Assembly: GCF_003112535.1 (NCBI RefSeq)
Contig: NZ_BEWA01000023.1
Location: 1-64,000 of the forward strand
DNA: 64,000 nt
Source: Streptomyces rishiriensis
GTDB lineage: Bacteria; Actinomycetota; Actinomycetes; Streptomycetales; Streptomycetaceae
Reading direction: 5' to 3'
Shown here: piece by piece, positions 8,446 through 17,068 of the stretch
How positions within the stretch are numbered: the stretch's first letter is position 1
Layout: every line of letters starts with the position of its first letter
Position numbers and translations under genes: made by a program
The notes under the pieces: generated by a model
Database searches by the model: none
What the model was told of the DNA's origin: nothing
What the model saw: only the letters and a program-made list of their open reading frames with translations

Positions 8446-9870
8446 ATGGCCGAACTGACCCGCCGAAGACTCCTGGGCTCGACCGCGGCCGCGCTGGGCG
8501 CCGCGGCCGTCTCCCTCCTCCCGCCGAGCGTCCAGAAGGCCGTCGCGGCCGGACGGCCCAGCCGCGGGTCGCTCGCCGACGTCGAACACGTCGTCCTGCT
8601 GATGCAGGAGAACCGCTCGTTCGACCACTACTTCGGCACCCTGTCCGGAGTGCGCGGCTTCGCCGACCCCGAAGCGCTCACCCTCGACACCGGGCGTTCC
8701 GTCTTCCACCAGCCCGACCCCGAGAATCCCAGGGGCTACCTCCTCCCCTTCCACCTGGACACCCGCACCTCCAGCGCCCAGGCCATCCCGTCCACCAGCC
8801 ACGCCTGGTCGGTGCAGCACGAGGCATGGAACGGCGGCCGGATGGACCGCTGGCTGCCGGCCCACCGCGCGTCCGACGGCGCCGACGGCCCGTACGTCAT
8901 GGGGTACTACACGCGCGAGGACATCCCGTTCCAGTTCGCCCTCGCCGAGACCTTCACCGTCTGCGACCACTACTTCTGCTCGGTCCTCGGCCCGACCTGG
9001 CCCAACCGCCTGATGTGGATGACCGGCAGCATCGACCCGGACGGACAGGAGGGCGGTCCCGTCATCCGCAACTCCGCTCCGACGCCGTTCAGTTGGACGA
9101 CGTACGCGGAACGGCTCCAGGCGGCCGGGGTGAGCTGGAAGGTGTACCAGCAGGAGGACGACTACGGCTGCAACCTGCTGGAGCAGTTCGCCGCGTTCCA
9201 GGAGGCGCTGCCGGGCTCCGACCTGTACGAGCGGGGCGTACGGCCGCAGCCCGAGGGCGCCTTCGAGGACGACGCCCGCAACGACCGGCTGCCCACGGTG
9301 TCCTGGATCATCCCGCCCGGGCACCAGTCGGAGCACCCCGACTTCCTGCCGGCGGCCGGCGCGGCCTTCGTCGCCTCCAAGATCGAGGCCGTCGCGGCCG
9401 ACCCGGCCGTCTGGGCCAAGACCGCGTTCATCCTGAACTACGACGAGAACGACGGGCTGTTCGACCACGTGCCGCCGCCGACCCCGCCGGCCGGTGCCCC
9501 CGGCGAGTTCGTCGGGGGGCTGCCGATCGGGGGAGGCTTCCGGGTGCCGGCGATCATCGTCTCGCCGTGGACCGTGGGCGGCTGGGTCGCCACCGAGGCC
9601 TTCGACCACACTTCAGCCCTGCGGTTCCTCGAACGGCTCACCGGGGTCGAGGAGCCCAACATCAGCGCCTGGCGCCGCGGCGCCTTCGGCGACCTCACCT
9701 CGGCCTTCCGCTTCGATTCGGCCCAGCCGCTCGCGCCGGCGCTGCCCGACGACACGGCCCAGCAGCTGCTCGAGGCGCAGGAGGAGGTCGCGACCCTGCC
9801 CAGGCCGGCGCTGCCGGGCGCCGAGCAGACGTTCCCCTCCCAGGAGCCGGGCCGACGCCCGCAGACCTGA
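8446..9870 (+). CDS. Tat-exported phosphoesterase, phospholipase C/acid phosphatase family
   Basis: A 474-residue secreted enzyme of the non-haemolytic phospholipase C/AcpA family (PF04185). The N-terminus TRRRLLG plus an Ala-rich stretch ending near AVAAG is a twin-arginine signal. The mature protein opens with the family signature ENRSFDHYFG at 55-64. Further metal/active-site blocks are CDHYFCSVLGPTWPNR, SWIIPPGHQSEHPD and LNYDENDGLFDHVPPP. The substrate may be phosphatidylcholine or another phosphodiester or monoester; the sequence does not decide. AAGAGG lies 9 bases before the ATG at 8446. It appears monocistronic. Confidence 0.9.
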   Translation: MAELTRRRLLGSTAAALGAAAVSLLPPSVQKAVAAGRPSRGSLADVEHVVLLMQENRSFDHYFGTLSGVRGFADPEALTLDTGRSVFHQPDPENPRGYLLPFHLDTRTSSAQAIPSTSHAWSVQHEAWNGGRMDRWLPAHRASDGADGPYVMGYYTREDIPFQFALAETFTVCDHYFCSVLGPTWPNRLMWMTGSIDPDGQEGGPVIRNSAPTPFSWTTYAERLQAAGVSWKVYQQEDDYGCNLLEQFAAFQEALPGSDLYERGVRPQPEGAFEDDARNDRLPTVSWIIPPGHQSEHPDFLPAAGAAFVASKIEAVAADPAVWAKTAFILNYDENDGLFDHVPPPTPPAGAPGEFVGGLPIGGGFRVPAIIVSPWTVGGWVATEAFDHTSALRFLERLTGVEEPNISAWRRGAFGDLTSAFRFDSAQPLAPALPDDTAQQLLEAQEEVATLPRPALPGAEQTFPSQEPGRRPQT

Positions 9871-9909
9871 CCGGGCGACGCCGTCCGGCTCTCACCGCGA
9901 CCCGCCGCC

Positions 9910-9999
9910 GACCGGTCCGCCGCCGACCGGTCCGGCGCCGACCGGTCCGCCGACGACCGGTCCGGCGACGTCCCGTCAGGCGACGACCCGTCCGCTCCG
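9910..9999. repeat. 15-bp tandem repeat downstream of the phosphoesterase gene
   Basis: Six adjacent 15-base units lie between convergent genes. The first four read GACCGGTCCGCCGCC with changes only at positions 11 and 14; the last two (9970-9999) are diverged. The run starts 40 bp after the phosphoesterase stop. Each unit contains the palindrome ACCGGT. Confidence 0.8.
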
Positions 10000-10021
10000 G
10001 CCGCGACGGCGACCGTACAGC

Positions 10022-10546
10022 TCAGCCGTGGGCGACGGCGTCCGGAGGTTCTGCGCGCGTAGACAGCGCGGCGTCCCGCGGAAGGAAGAAGAGGGCGCAG
10101 ATGCGCAGCGGATCCGGCTCCCGGTTCTCCGCCATGTGGACGCCGCGGGGCCCGACCGGCTCGACGATGCACCCGCCGGCGGGCGTCACGCACTCGGAGC
10201 CGTCCGACAGGGTCCTTGTCAGCACGCCGGCCGTCACCACGGCCACGACCCGTCCCTCGTGGTAGTGCCAGGGCAGCGAGCCGCCCGGCGGAATCTCGTA
10301 GTCCGCCACGACGACCCTGGTGTCCTGCGGCACGGCGAGCGAGAGTCGCTCGGTGAGAAGGCCGTCGGCGAGCAGCACCGGCCCCGCCTCGGCGTGGGGA
10401 CCGGCGCCCGGGCGGTAACCGGGTTCGGCGGCGGTCCTGGCGTCCGCGGGCGACCGGCGGGTCACGCGGTGGTCGCACGGGAGGAGGGAGGCGAGGGCGC
10501 CCGGGCCGGTCGGGCCCACCTGGCGACGTAACCTGGCAGGGGTCAT
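10022..10546 (-). CDS. Cupin-domain protein
   Basis: A 174-residue protein with a single cupin barrel in its C-terminal half. Motif 1 is PWHYHEGRVVAVVTAG with the metal-ligand HxH and Glu, followed by motif 2 around TPAGGCIVEP. The first 60 residues are Pro/Arg/Ala-rich and probably disordered. Function cannot be assigned; small cupins bind metals and act as dioxygenases, isomerases or ligand sensors. ATG at 10546 is chosen; a GTG eight codons upstream (10570) is also in frame. It is divergent from the rhomboid-like gene. Confidence 0.78.
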   Translation of the reverse strand: MTPARLRRQVGPTGPGALASLLPCDHRVTRRSPADARTAAEPGYRPGAGPHAEAGPVLLADGLLTERLSLAVPQDTRVVVADYEIPPGGSLPWHYHEGRVVAVVTAGVLTRTLSDGSECVTPAGGCIVEPVGPRGVHMAENREPDPLRICALFFLPRDAALSTRAEPPDAVAHG

Positions 10547-10762
10547 GTTCCGCTGGTCAGTGCGTTCCACGGACGTGACAGTAGCCCACTTGCGTTACGT
10601 CGGCGTGACCGGGAGTCAGCAGCTCACCGGTCGTGCCCGGGCCGCTCCGTTGCGGAATGTGAGGGAGACGGCCAGCGGGGCAGTAAGCCTCCCGGGGCGT
10701 CTTTGCGTCCTCCAGAGCGTGACTCGCACGAAACATCGCGCGACGAGTGTGTGGGGGAGACC

Positions 10763-11665
10763 TTGAGCATCCTGCGTCCCGAAGTGGAACGGCCTCGCGA
10801 CCGCGCCGGAGAAAGCCGTGTCCGCGAAGACCGTGTCCGCGAAGACCGTGCCCGCGACGGCCGGGTCCGCGACGGCCGGGTCCGCGAGGACCGCGCCGGA
10901 GTCGAGCGCGCCGTGGAGCAGTCCCGCGGCGGCGGCCGGGGCGCGCCGCTCGGCGGTGCGCTCTCCCGAGCCGTCCGGTTCGTCGGCCGGACCCTGCGAG
11001 GCGAGTGGTACGGCATCGTGGTCGACCCGCTGCGGCAGCTGCGCCGGCGCGGCCCGGGCGCGCTGCTGCTGGCCGTCGTGGCATGTCTCGGCGTGATCTT
11101 CTTCCACGCCCTGGCCCAGCACCCCGCGGGCGCGACGGCCGTGCGCGCCGTCGGCGGAGTCCAGGGCGACCTGCCCCTCTGGCTGACGCTGCTGCGCACC
11201 CCGGTCTCCCTCTACGTCCCCGCGCTCGATCTGCCGGTGTGGGCCGGCATCACCCAGCTCTTCCTCGCCTTCGCCCTCGCCGAGCTCGCCCTCGGCCGCC
11301 GCCGGACCCTGCTCGTCGCCTACGCGTCCACCCTGGCGGGCACCCTCTCGGTTCGCGTGATGCTGGCGATGGGGCCCGGCTGGTGGGGTCTCGGCCTGCC
11401 GCCCGAGGCCGGCCAGGTGCTGGACACCGGTCCGTCCGCGGCCGTCGTCGGACTGTTCACCTATCTCTCGGTCGTGCGCCGCGCGCCCATCGTGTTCACG
11501 CTCACCGGCGGCTCGATGGTGCTCGAGTCGATCGCCGCGCCGAACCTCGCCGGCCGTGAGCATCTGATCGCGGTGGCCGCGGCGCTCGTCATGGGCCTGC
11601 TGCACGAGTGCGCCGGTCGAAGGAGGCGGGTGCTGTCGCTCTCCTTCCACCCGCCGACGGGATGA
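10763..11665 (+). CDS. Rhomboid-like integral membrane protein
   Basis: A 300-residue protein with a charged N-terminal tail of about 95 residues and about six membrane segments. The segments include LLLAVVACLGVIFFHALA, a region ending in LFLAFALAELALG, and AVAAALVMGLLHECAG near the end. The pattern and size fit the rhomboid-like families common in Streptomyces. I do not see a GxSG/His protease dyad, so it may not be a protease. TTG at 10763 is chosen because GGGGGAG lies 4 bases upstream; in-frame ATG (10703) and GTG (10751) have no such site. The tail contains five RVRED-type pentapeptides. Confidence 0.72.
   Translation: MSILRPEVERPRDRAGESRVREDRVREDRARDGRVRDGRVREDRAGVERAVEQSRGGGRGAPLGGALSRAVRFVGRTLRGEWYGIVVDPLRQLRRRGPGALLLAVVACLGVIFFHALAQHPAGATAVRAVGGVQGDLPLWLTLLRTPVSLYVPALDLPVWAGITQLFLAFALAELALGRRRTLLVAYASTLAGTLSVRVMLAMGPGWWGLGLPPEAGQVLDTGPSAAVVGLFTYLSVVRRAPIVFTLTGGSMVLESIAAPNLAGREHLIAVAAALVMGLLHECAGRRRRVLSLSFHPPTG
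10817..10891. repeat. 15-bp in-frame tandem repeat encoding RVRED/RVRDG units
   Basis: Five 15-bp units, first CGTGTCCGCGAAGAC twice and then three variants, lie inside the rhomboid-like gene and keep its frame. They lengthen a charged cytoplasmic tail. Confidence 0.8.
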
Positions 11666-11814
11666 CCCTGGGTCAGCTACGAAGGGGCGGGCCACCGGGC
11701 TTGCCTGAGAGGTTGCTATGAATTCGTGGTGCGGTTGAACACTTCCGTGTCCCGCCGCGTATGGGGGCAGGGGATTTCCTGTCCATGGCCGCCCACGACG
11801 CGTAGGAGCACTCC

Positions 11815-14055
11815 TTGGTACAGAACAGGCGCAGACGCCCCACGGGCGGACGACGCGCGACCTTCCTGGCGGCGGCGCTGATGCTCGGCGGCGGCGGCCT
11901 GATGGCGGCGAACGTGTACGCCTCGGCCACCGAGGACGGCTCCGACGGCAACTCGACCCGGCGGGCCGGCAACAGCGCCGTCACCGTCGACTGTCCGGAC
12001 GTCGGCAGCAAGCTGACCAGCGTGCCGGACGGAGCCTCCGCCGAGGTCGACCGCGAACTGGCCCGGCTCGACGAGCAGATCGCCGCGGCCTACCGCCAAC
12101 TGCAGGACTCGGCCCAGGCCGTGCGCCAGGACGCAAGTTTCGCGGACAACGCGGTCATGAACCCGCTGAAGGAGAAGCGCGGCGCGACCATCGAGCGCAT
12201 CGCGGTGGCCATCGACCGGGTCGGCGACCGTCCGGAGGGCCTCGAGTCCCTCGCCGCCTGCACCCTGCGCGCCTCCGACGACCAGGCCGACGGAGGCGCC
12301 GACGGCAACGGCGACGAGAACCAGAACGGCGCCGACGGTCAGAACGGCGAGGGTCAGCAGGGCGGCGGGCAGCAGGGCAACGACGGTCAGCAGGGCAACG
12401 GCGGGCAGGCCGGGAACGGGCCGGTGGCCGCGGACTACGCGGACATCAAGTCGGTCCAGCCCTCGCAGCAGAGCCCGGACCCCGCGTCCGGCCCCTCCCG
12501 CGGCACCTTCACCAGCAGTTGCGGCGTCAACGCCAACGGGCTGTTCAACTCGGACAACGTGATCGTCGCGCCGGGCGTCTCCAACGGGGCCCACCACTTC
12601 CACGACTACATCGGCAACCAGTCCAACAACGCCTTCGCCTCCGACGGCGATCTGGCGAAGGCCGAGACGAGCTGTGTGGACCAGGGCGACAAGTCCACCT
12701 ACTACTGGCCCGTCCTGCGCCTGCAGAACGGCGATCAGGAACGGGACGCGGGCAGCCCCGGCGGCGGCGTCGAGGGCAACGCGGGCAAGATCGTCACCGC
12801 CAAGGACGTCACGCTGACCTTCGTCGGCAACCCGCGCTCCCAGGTCACCGCCATGCCCCGGCTGCTGCGCATCATCACCGGCGACGCCAAGGCCTTCGTC
12901 AACGGCACGGCCAACGCCAACGCCTCGTGGAGCTGCACCGGGTTCGAGGACCGCCAGCTCAAGGACAAGTACCCGCTCTGCCCGGCCGGGAGCGACGTGG
13001 TGCGCACCTTCCGCTTCCAGAGCTGCTGGGACGGCGCCAACATCGACAGCGCCAACCACCGCACCCACGTGGCCTTCGCGGGCGCCGACGGCTCCTGCCC
13101 GAACGGCTTCAAGGCCGTGCCGCAGCTGGTCCAGCGGATCGTGTACGACGTCGACGCGCCGAGCCTCCAGGACGGCGGCAGGACGACTCCGCTGTTCGCG
13201 GTGGACTCCTTCCCCGAGCAGTTGCACAAGCCGGTGACGGACCACGGCGACTTCATCAACGTCTTCGACGACAACCTGATGCGGGAGATGGTCGACTGCA
13301 TCAACCAGGGCCGTACCTGTGGCGCGGGCACGAAGCCGGGCGACGGAGCCGGCAACGGCGGTGACAACAGTTCCGGAAACACCGGCAACACCGGCGCCGG
13401 AAACGGTGACGCAAACGGTTCCGGAAACACCGGCAACGGCAACGGCGCCGGAAACGGTTCCGGAAACACCGGCAACGGCAACGGCGCCGGAAACGGTTCC
13501 GGAAACACCGGCAACGGCAACGGCGCCGGAAACGGTTCCGGAAACACCGGCGACAACGGCAGTGCCGGCACCGCCGGTTCCGCAGGCAACGGCTCCGGCA
13601 GCGGCGGCACCAACGATTCCGGCAGCGGTAACGGTAACGGCAGCGGGGACAACGGTTCTCAAGGAGGCGCGCAGCAGTCCCAGGCTCCCGAGTCCCCCCG
13701 TGCGCCCGCGAGCGCGACCACCGAGCCGCGCGTCTACTCGAAGCCCTCGCCCAAGGCGGCCGTCCCGGCGCCCGCGTCGGCCCCCGCCGCCGCGTCAGCC
13801 CCCGCCGCCGCCTCGGGCGGCGAGATCGGCGCCCCCGCGACCGCTCCGGAGTCCGCCGCCGCGCCCACTCCCTCCTCCGGTCGGTCGGAGCCTCCGGCCG
13901 ACACCGGCTCCGGCGCGGCCGTCGGCGGGACCGAGCCCCAGGCGGTGCAGGGCGGCCTCGCCGAGACCGGCGCCAACCTGTGGCCCGGGGCACTCGGAGC
14001 CCTGCTGGTGATCGGCGGCTTCGTCGTCCTGCGCCGCAGCACCCGGCGCGCCTGA
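11815..14055 (+). CDS. DUF1996 protein with Gly/Asn repeats and a sortase-type LAETG anchor
   Basis: A 746-residue exported protein. An N-terminal signal/anchor (FLAAALMLGGGGLMAANVYA) is followed by a helical region to about 150, a Gln/Gly/Asn linker to about 215, and the DUF1996 domain at about 225-500, with SNGAHHFHDYIGNQ as the family His motif. A Gly/Asn/Ser repeat region (about 510-625) and a Pro/Ala/Ser stretch follow. The end LAETGANLWP plus a hydrophobic helix and RRSTRR is a canonical C-terminal sorting signal of the LAxTG type used by Streptomyces class E sortases. It should therefore be wall-anchored. TTG at 11815 has TAGGAG upstream. DUF1996 has no settled activity. No sortase gene is in the window. 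Confidence 0.85.
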   Translation: MVQNRRRRPTGGRRATFLAAALMLGGGGLMAANVYASATEDGSDGNSTRRAGNSAVTVDCPDVGSKLTSVPDGASAEVDRELARLDEQIAAAYRQLQDSAQAVRQDASFADNAVMNPLKEKRGATIERIAVAIDRVGDRPEGLESLAACTLRASDDQADGGADGNGDENQNGADGQNGEGQQGGGQQGNDGQQGNGGQAGNGPVAADYADIKSVQPSQQSPDPASGPSRGTFTSSCGVNANGLFNSDNVIVAPGVSNGAHHFHDYIGNQSNNAFASDGDLAKAETSCVDQGDKSTYYWPVLRLQNGDQERDAGSPGGGVEGNAGKIVTAKDVTLTFVGNPRSQVTAMPRLLRIITGDAKAFVNGTANANASWSCTGFEDRQLKDKYPLCPAGSDVVRTFRFQSCWDGANIDSANHRTHVAFAGADGSCPNGFKAVPQLVQRIVYDVDAPSLQDGGRTTPLFAVDSFPEQLHKPVTDHGDFINVFDDNLMREMVDCINQGRTCGAGTKPGDGAGNGGDNSSGNTGNTGAGNGDANGSGNTGNGNGAGNGSGNTGNGNGAGNGSGNTGNGNGAGNGSGNTGDNGSAGTAGSAGNGSGSGGTNDSGSGNGNGSGDNGSQGGAQQSQAPESPRAPASATTEPRVYSKPSPKAAVPAPASAPAAASAPAAASGGEIGAPATAPESAAAPTPSSGRSEPPADTGSGAAVGGTEPQAVQGGLAETGANLWPGALGALLVIGGFVVLRRSTRRA
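13414..13554. repeat. 39-bp in-frame tandem repeat (13-residue Gly/Asn unit)
   Basis: Three near-identical 39-bp units start at 13414, 13453 and 13492, followed by a partial unit. Each encodes NGSGNTGNGNGAG. They form the wall-spanning spacer of the DUF1996 protein and are likely to vary in number between strains. Confidence 0.85.
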
Positions 14056-14075
14056 CCTCCACCCGCACGACCACG

Positions 14076-14101
14076 GGGCCCGTCGGACTGCCGACGGGCC
14101 C
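14076..14101 (+). terminator. Terminator after the DUF1996 gene
   Basis: Perfect 11-bp arms GGGCCCGTCGG (14076-14086) and CCGACGGGCCC (14091-14101) surround the loop ACTG. They lie 20 bp after the stop and are followed by TTGCGTGTG. Confidence 0.8.
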
Positions 14102-14253
14102 TTGCGTGTGTCCCTTCCGGGGAACCCGACCCGCAGCGGCGCCCTCGACGGCGGCAGCGCGGTCACAGCAGGACGCCGTGCCATGGACAATTGATCGAGA
14201 TCGTTGGCGCTGTCGACGCACAACAGGGAGCCACGGAGCATGGCGGGCGCACG

Positions 14254-15645
14254 GTGAACGAGACACGTAGGACGAAATGGGCGCTGCCGCACGTCGGCCC
14301 GGCGCAGCTCGGCGCCGTCGCCCGCGCGCGCGGCTGGGCCCGGCTCGCGCTGGTGCTGGTCGCCGGCTGCGCGGCGGTGGTGCTGGCGGGCGCGGGAGCA
14401 GGCGGCTGGCTGATCCTGCTCGCCGGGTTCGCGCTGCTCGCCGTGGCCGGGGCCGGCGTGTGGTGGATGCTGGCGCACCGGGGCGGAGCCCGGCTGCTCG
14501 GCGGTCTGCTGGCCGTGACCGCGCCCGTGGGCGTCATGGTGATGTACGCGCTGTCCGGTCTGTGGCCGGTGGCGGTGGGCGCGCTCGCGCTGTGGGCGGG
14601 CGCCCTGGCCGCGGCCCGCGCCTCGCTACGAAGCGTGCGCCGTCCCAAGGGCACGCACGGCCGCCGGACCCCGCCGCCGCGCCGGCCGGTGCTGATCATG
14701 AACGTGCGCTCGGGCGGCGGCAAGGTGGTCAAGCACCAACTCGTCGAACGCGCCGAGGCGCTCGGCGCCCGGGTGGTCGTGCTCGGGGCCGACGACACCT
14801 ACACCGACCCGGCGGAGGAGGCCCGCCGGGCCGTCGCCGCGGGCGCGGACCTGCTCGGCGTGGCGGGCGGTGACGGCACCCAGGCCCTGGTCGCGGCCGT
14901 GGCCGCCGAGCACGACGTGCCCTTCCTGGTCGTCGCCGCCGGAACCCGCAACCACTTCGCGATGGACCTCGGCCTCGACCGGACCGATCCGGTGCGCAGC
15001 CTGGACGCCCTCACCAACGGCGTCGAGCTGCGCGTGGACCTGGGCGACGTCAGCGGACGCGCCTTCGTCAACACCGTCTCCTTCGGGGCGTACGCGGAGA
15101 TAGTCCAGAGCCCCGACTATCGCGAGGCCAAGGCCGCGACCGCCCTCGACCATCTGCCCGACCTGCTCCAGGGCGACGCCGCCCCGGTCCTGCACGTCCG
15201 CACGGACGACTCCGAGATACACGCTCCGCAGGCCCTGCTGGTCAGCAACAACGCCTATGCCCGCGCCGATCCGCTGGGCGGCGGCCGCCGCCCCCGGCTG
15301 GACGCCGGCCTGCTCGGAGTGATCGGCGTCCGCGTCGAGGGAGCCGCGCAGGCCGCCGAAATCGCGCTGTTCGGCGAGCGCGCCGGCAGCATCACCTCGG
15401 TGACGTCCCGGCGCGTCGTCGTCGAGGCCGACCGGGAGCGCATCGCGGTGGCCGTCGACGGCGAGGCTCTCGAACTGGCCGCCCCCGTCGTCTGCACGGT
15501 ACGGCCCGCCGCGCTGCGGGTCAGGGTGCCCCGGCACCGTCCCGGCGCCGCCTACGCTCCCCCCACGGTCGACTGGCGGCGGGTCTTCCGCCTCGCACTC
15601 GGCCGTCCCGACCCCCGTACCGTCAAGGAGGCCTACGATGTCTGA
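14254..15645 (+). CDS. Diacylglycerol-kinase-family lipid kinase with N-terminal membrane segments
   Basis: A 463-residue protein. Three or four membrane helices occupy about 28-125; the DAGK catalytic domain begins near 142 with PVLIMNVRSGGGK and has the ATP-binding GGDGT at 205-209. AGTRNHFAMDLGL and FVNTVSFGAYAEIV are further family blocks. It should phosphorylate a lipid alcohol such as diacylglycerol or an undecaprenol-like lipid. The fused membrane region is less usual than the soluble YegS type. GTG at 14254 is chosen because it begins the basic segment before the first helix. Its last 8 bases overlap the next gene, a PAP2 phosphatase, so the two are coupled. Confidence 0.83.
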   Translation: MNETRRTKWALPHVGPAQLGAVARARGWARLALVLVAGCAAVVLAGAGAGGWLILLAGFALLAVAGAGVWWMLAHRGGARLLGGLLAVTAPVGVMVMYALSGLWPVAVGALALWAGALAAARASLRSVRRPKGTHGRRTPPPRRPVLIMNVRSGGGKVVKHQLVERAEALGARVVVLGADDTYTDPAEEARRAVAAGADLLGVAGGDGTQALVAAVAAEHDVPFLVVAAGTRNHFAMDLGLDRTDPVRSLDALTNGVELRVDLGDVSGRAFVNTVSFGAYAEIVQSPDYREAKAATALDHLPDLLQGDAAPVLHVRTDDSEIHAPQALLVSNNAYARADPLGGGRRPRLDAGLLGVIGVRVEGAAQAAEIALFGERAGSITSVTSRRVVVEADRERIAVAVDGEALELAAPVVCTVRPAALRVRVPRHRPGAAYAPPTVDWRRVFRLALGRPDPRTVKEAYDV

Positions 15646-16213
15646 CCGCCGCCCCAAGCTTTCCGCCCGGAGTCTGGTCAGTGACCTCGTCACCCTGGAC
15701 CAGGCCCTGTACGCGGCGGTCACCGTGACCAGGACGCCGACCCTGGACACCGCGCTGCGCCGGCTGTCGGCCGCCGCCGACCACTCCAAGCTGTCCTTCG
15801 CCGTCGCCGCCGCGCTGTCCCTGCGCCGGGGCCGCCCGCGCAGGGCCGCCGTGCTCGGCGTCGCCGCCATCGGCGTGGCCTCGGCGTCCGCCAACCTGCT
15901 CGGCAAGAAGCTGGTGCGCCGCCCGCGTCCGCACCGCGCCGAGGACTCGCCGTTCCCGGGGCGGCATGTGCCGATGCCGCACTCGGCGTCGTTCCCGTCC
16001 GGGCACACCGCCTCGGCCGTGGCGTTCGCGGCCGCCGTGGGCCCGACCCTGCCGGTCACCGCCGTCCCGCTGGGTCTGCTGGCCTGCGCGGTGGGCTATT
16101 CACGGGTCCACACCGGCGTGCACTATCCGGGTGACGTGGTGGCCGGCGCCCTGCTGGGCACGGGCTCGGCGGCGCTGGTCGTGGCGCTCGCCGCCCGCGC
16201 CACGAAAAGCTGA
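15638..16213 (+). CDS. PAP2-family lipid phosphatase
   Basis: A 191-residue membrane phosphatase with the three PAP2 motifs: KKLVRRPRPHR near 90-100, SFPSGHTAS at 118-125 and SRVHTGVHYPGD at 155-166. The catalytic residues are His123 and His162 with Asp166. It should dephosphorylate an isoprenoid or phosphatidyl phosphate on the outer face. AAGGAGG lies 6 bases before the ATG, inside the lipid kinase gene whose stop it overlaps. Kinase and phosphatase together suggest a lipid phosphate cycle or salvage step. Confidence 0.9.
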   Translation: MSDRRPKLSARSLVSDLVTLDQALYAAVTVTRTPTLDTALRRLSAAADHSKLSFAVAAALSLRRGRPRRAAVLGVAAIGVASASANLLGKKLVRRPRPHRAEDSPFPGRHVPMPHSASFPSGHTASAVAFAAAVGPTLPVTAVPLGLLACAVGYSRVHTGVHYPGDVVAGALLGTGSAALVVALAARATKS

Positions 16214-16215
16214 GA

Positions 16216-16231
16216 GCCCCGCACTCGGGGC
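16216..16231 (+). terminator. Short terminator hairpin
   Basis: Arms GCCCCG and CGGGGC around CACT, directly after the PAP2 stop codon. A run of ACCGGCCTG-like direct repeats follows up to the convergent methyltransferase stop. Confidence 0.6.
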
Positions 16232-16296
16232 CCGCCGCCGAACGGCTACCGGCCCACCGGCCTGTCGTCCACCGCTACCGGCCTGCCGCCTGCCGC

Positions 16297-16965
16297 CTAC
16301 TGCCTGCCGCAGTGGAGGAAGAGGTGCGGCTCGGGCACGGCCTCGGGATGGTCGGGGGTGAACAGCACGTTCTCCTCGGCCAGCACGGTCAGGCCCGCCC
16401 GGGCGACCAGGTCGGCGAGCGCCTCGCCGGCGAAACTGGTCACCCGCACGGGCTGCCCCATGAAGACGGCGTCGACCCCCTCGACGTCGAGCGGCACGGT
16501 CGCCAGCACCAGGCTTCCGCCGGGCCGCAGCCCCCGCGCCAGCCGGCCGACCAGGTCGCTCTGCTGGGCGCGGTCCAGCTGCAGCAGCGAGAAGTAGACG
16601 CAGATGGCGTCGAACGAGCCCTCCACCAGGGGGAGTTCGCGTGCGTCCACGCAGCGGAACTCCGCCTCGGGCACCTGCCGGGCGGCCAGCTCCACCATGA
16701 CGGGGGAGACGTCGACGCCCAGCACCTCGTGGCCGGCCCGGGCGAGGGTCTCGGCGGTCGGCCGCCCGGTCCCGCTTCCGACGTCCAGTACGCGGCTGCC
16801 GGGCGTGAGCCGCCCGAGCAGCCACTCCAGGGACCTGCGGTGCGCCTCCGAGTGGGCGAAGGCCGTCTCGTACGCGGGCCCCAGCGCGTCGAACACCCGC
16901 GCCGCGCGCCGTCCGTCGTCGTCCGTCAAGTCGGTCCCCCTGTCGTGACGTGCGGTTCCGCTCAT
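16297..16965 (-). CDS. Class I SAM-dependent methyltransferase
   Basis: A 222-residue protein with the class I fold. Motif I is VLDVGSGTGRPTAE, the acidic loop ends HEVLGVDVSPVMVELA, the post-motif region is FRCVDARELPLVEGSFDAI, and motif IV/V is LARGLRPGGSLVLATV. The substrate cannot be told. ATG at 16965 is chosen for the position of the conserved block; no clear ribosome site precedes it. It is divergent from the small Cys protein gene, sharing a 103-bp gap that is locally AT-richer (TAAGTAACATGATCC). Confidence 0.8.
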   Translation of the reverse strand: MSGTARHDRGTDLTDDDGRRAARVFDALGPAYETAFAHSEAHRRSLEWLLGRLTPGSRVLDVGSGTGRPTAETLARAGHEVLGVDVSPVMVELAARQVPEAEFRCVDARELPLVEGSFDAICVYFSLLQLDRAQQSDLVGRLARGLRPGGSLVLATVPLDVEGVDAVFMGQPVRVTSFAGEALADLVARAGLTVLAEENVLFTPDHPEAVPEPHLFLHCGRQ

Positions 16966-17068
16966 GCGTTTTTCACTACCGTAAGTAACATGATCCAATC
17001 CTCTCGACGTGGAACCTACCGGTGAGTAGCCACGCCCCGGCAACCGTCGTTCCGTTCGGAGGACCCCC

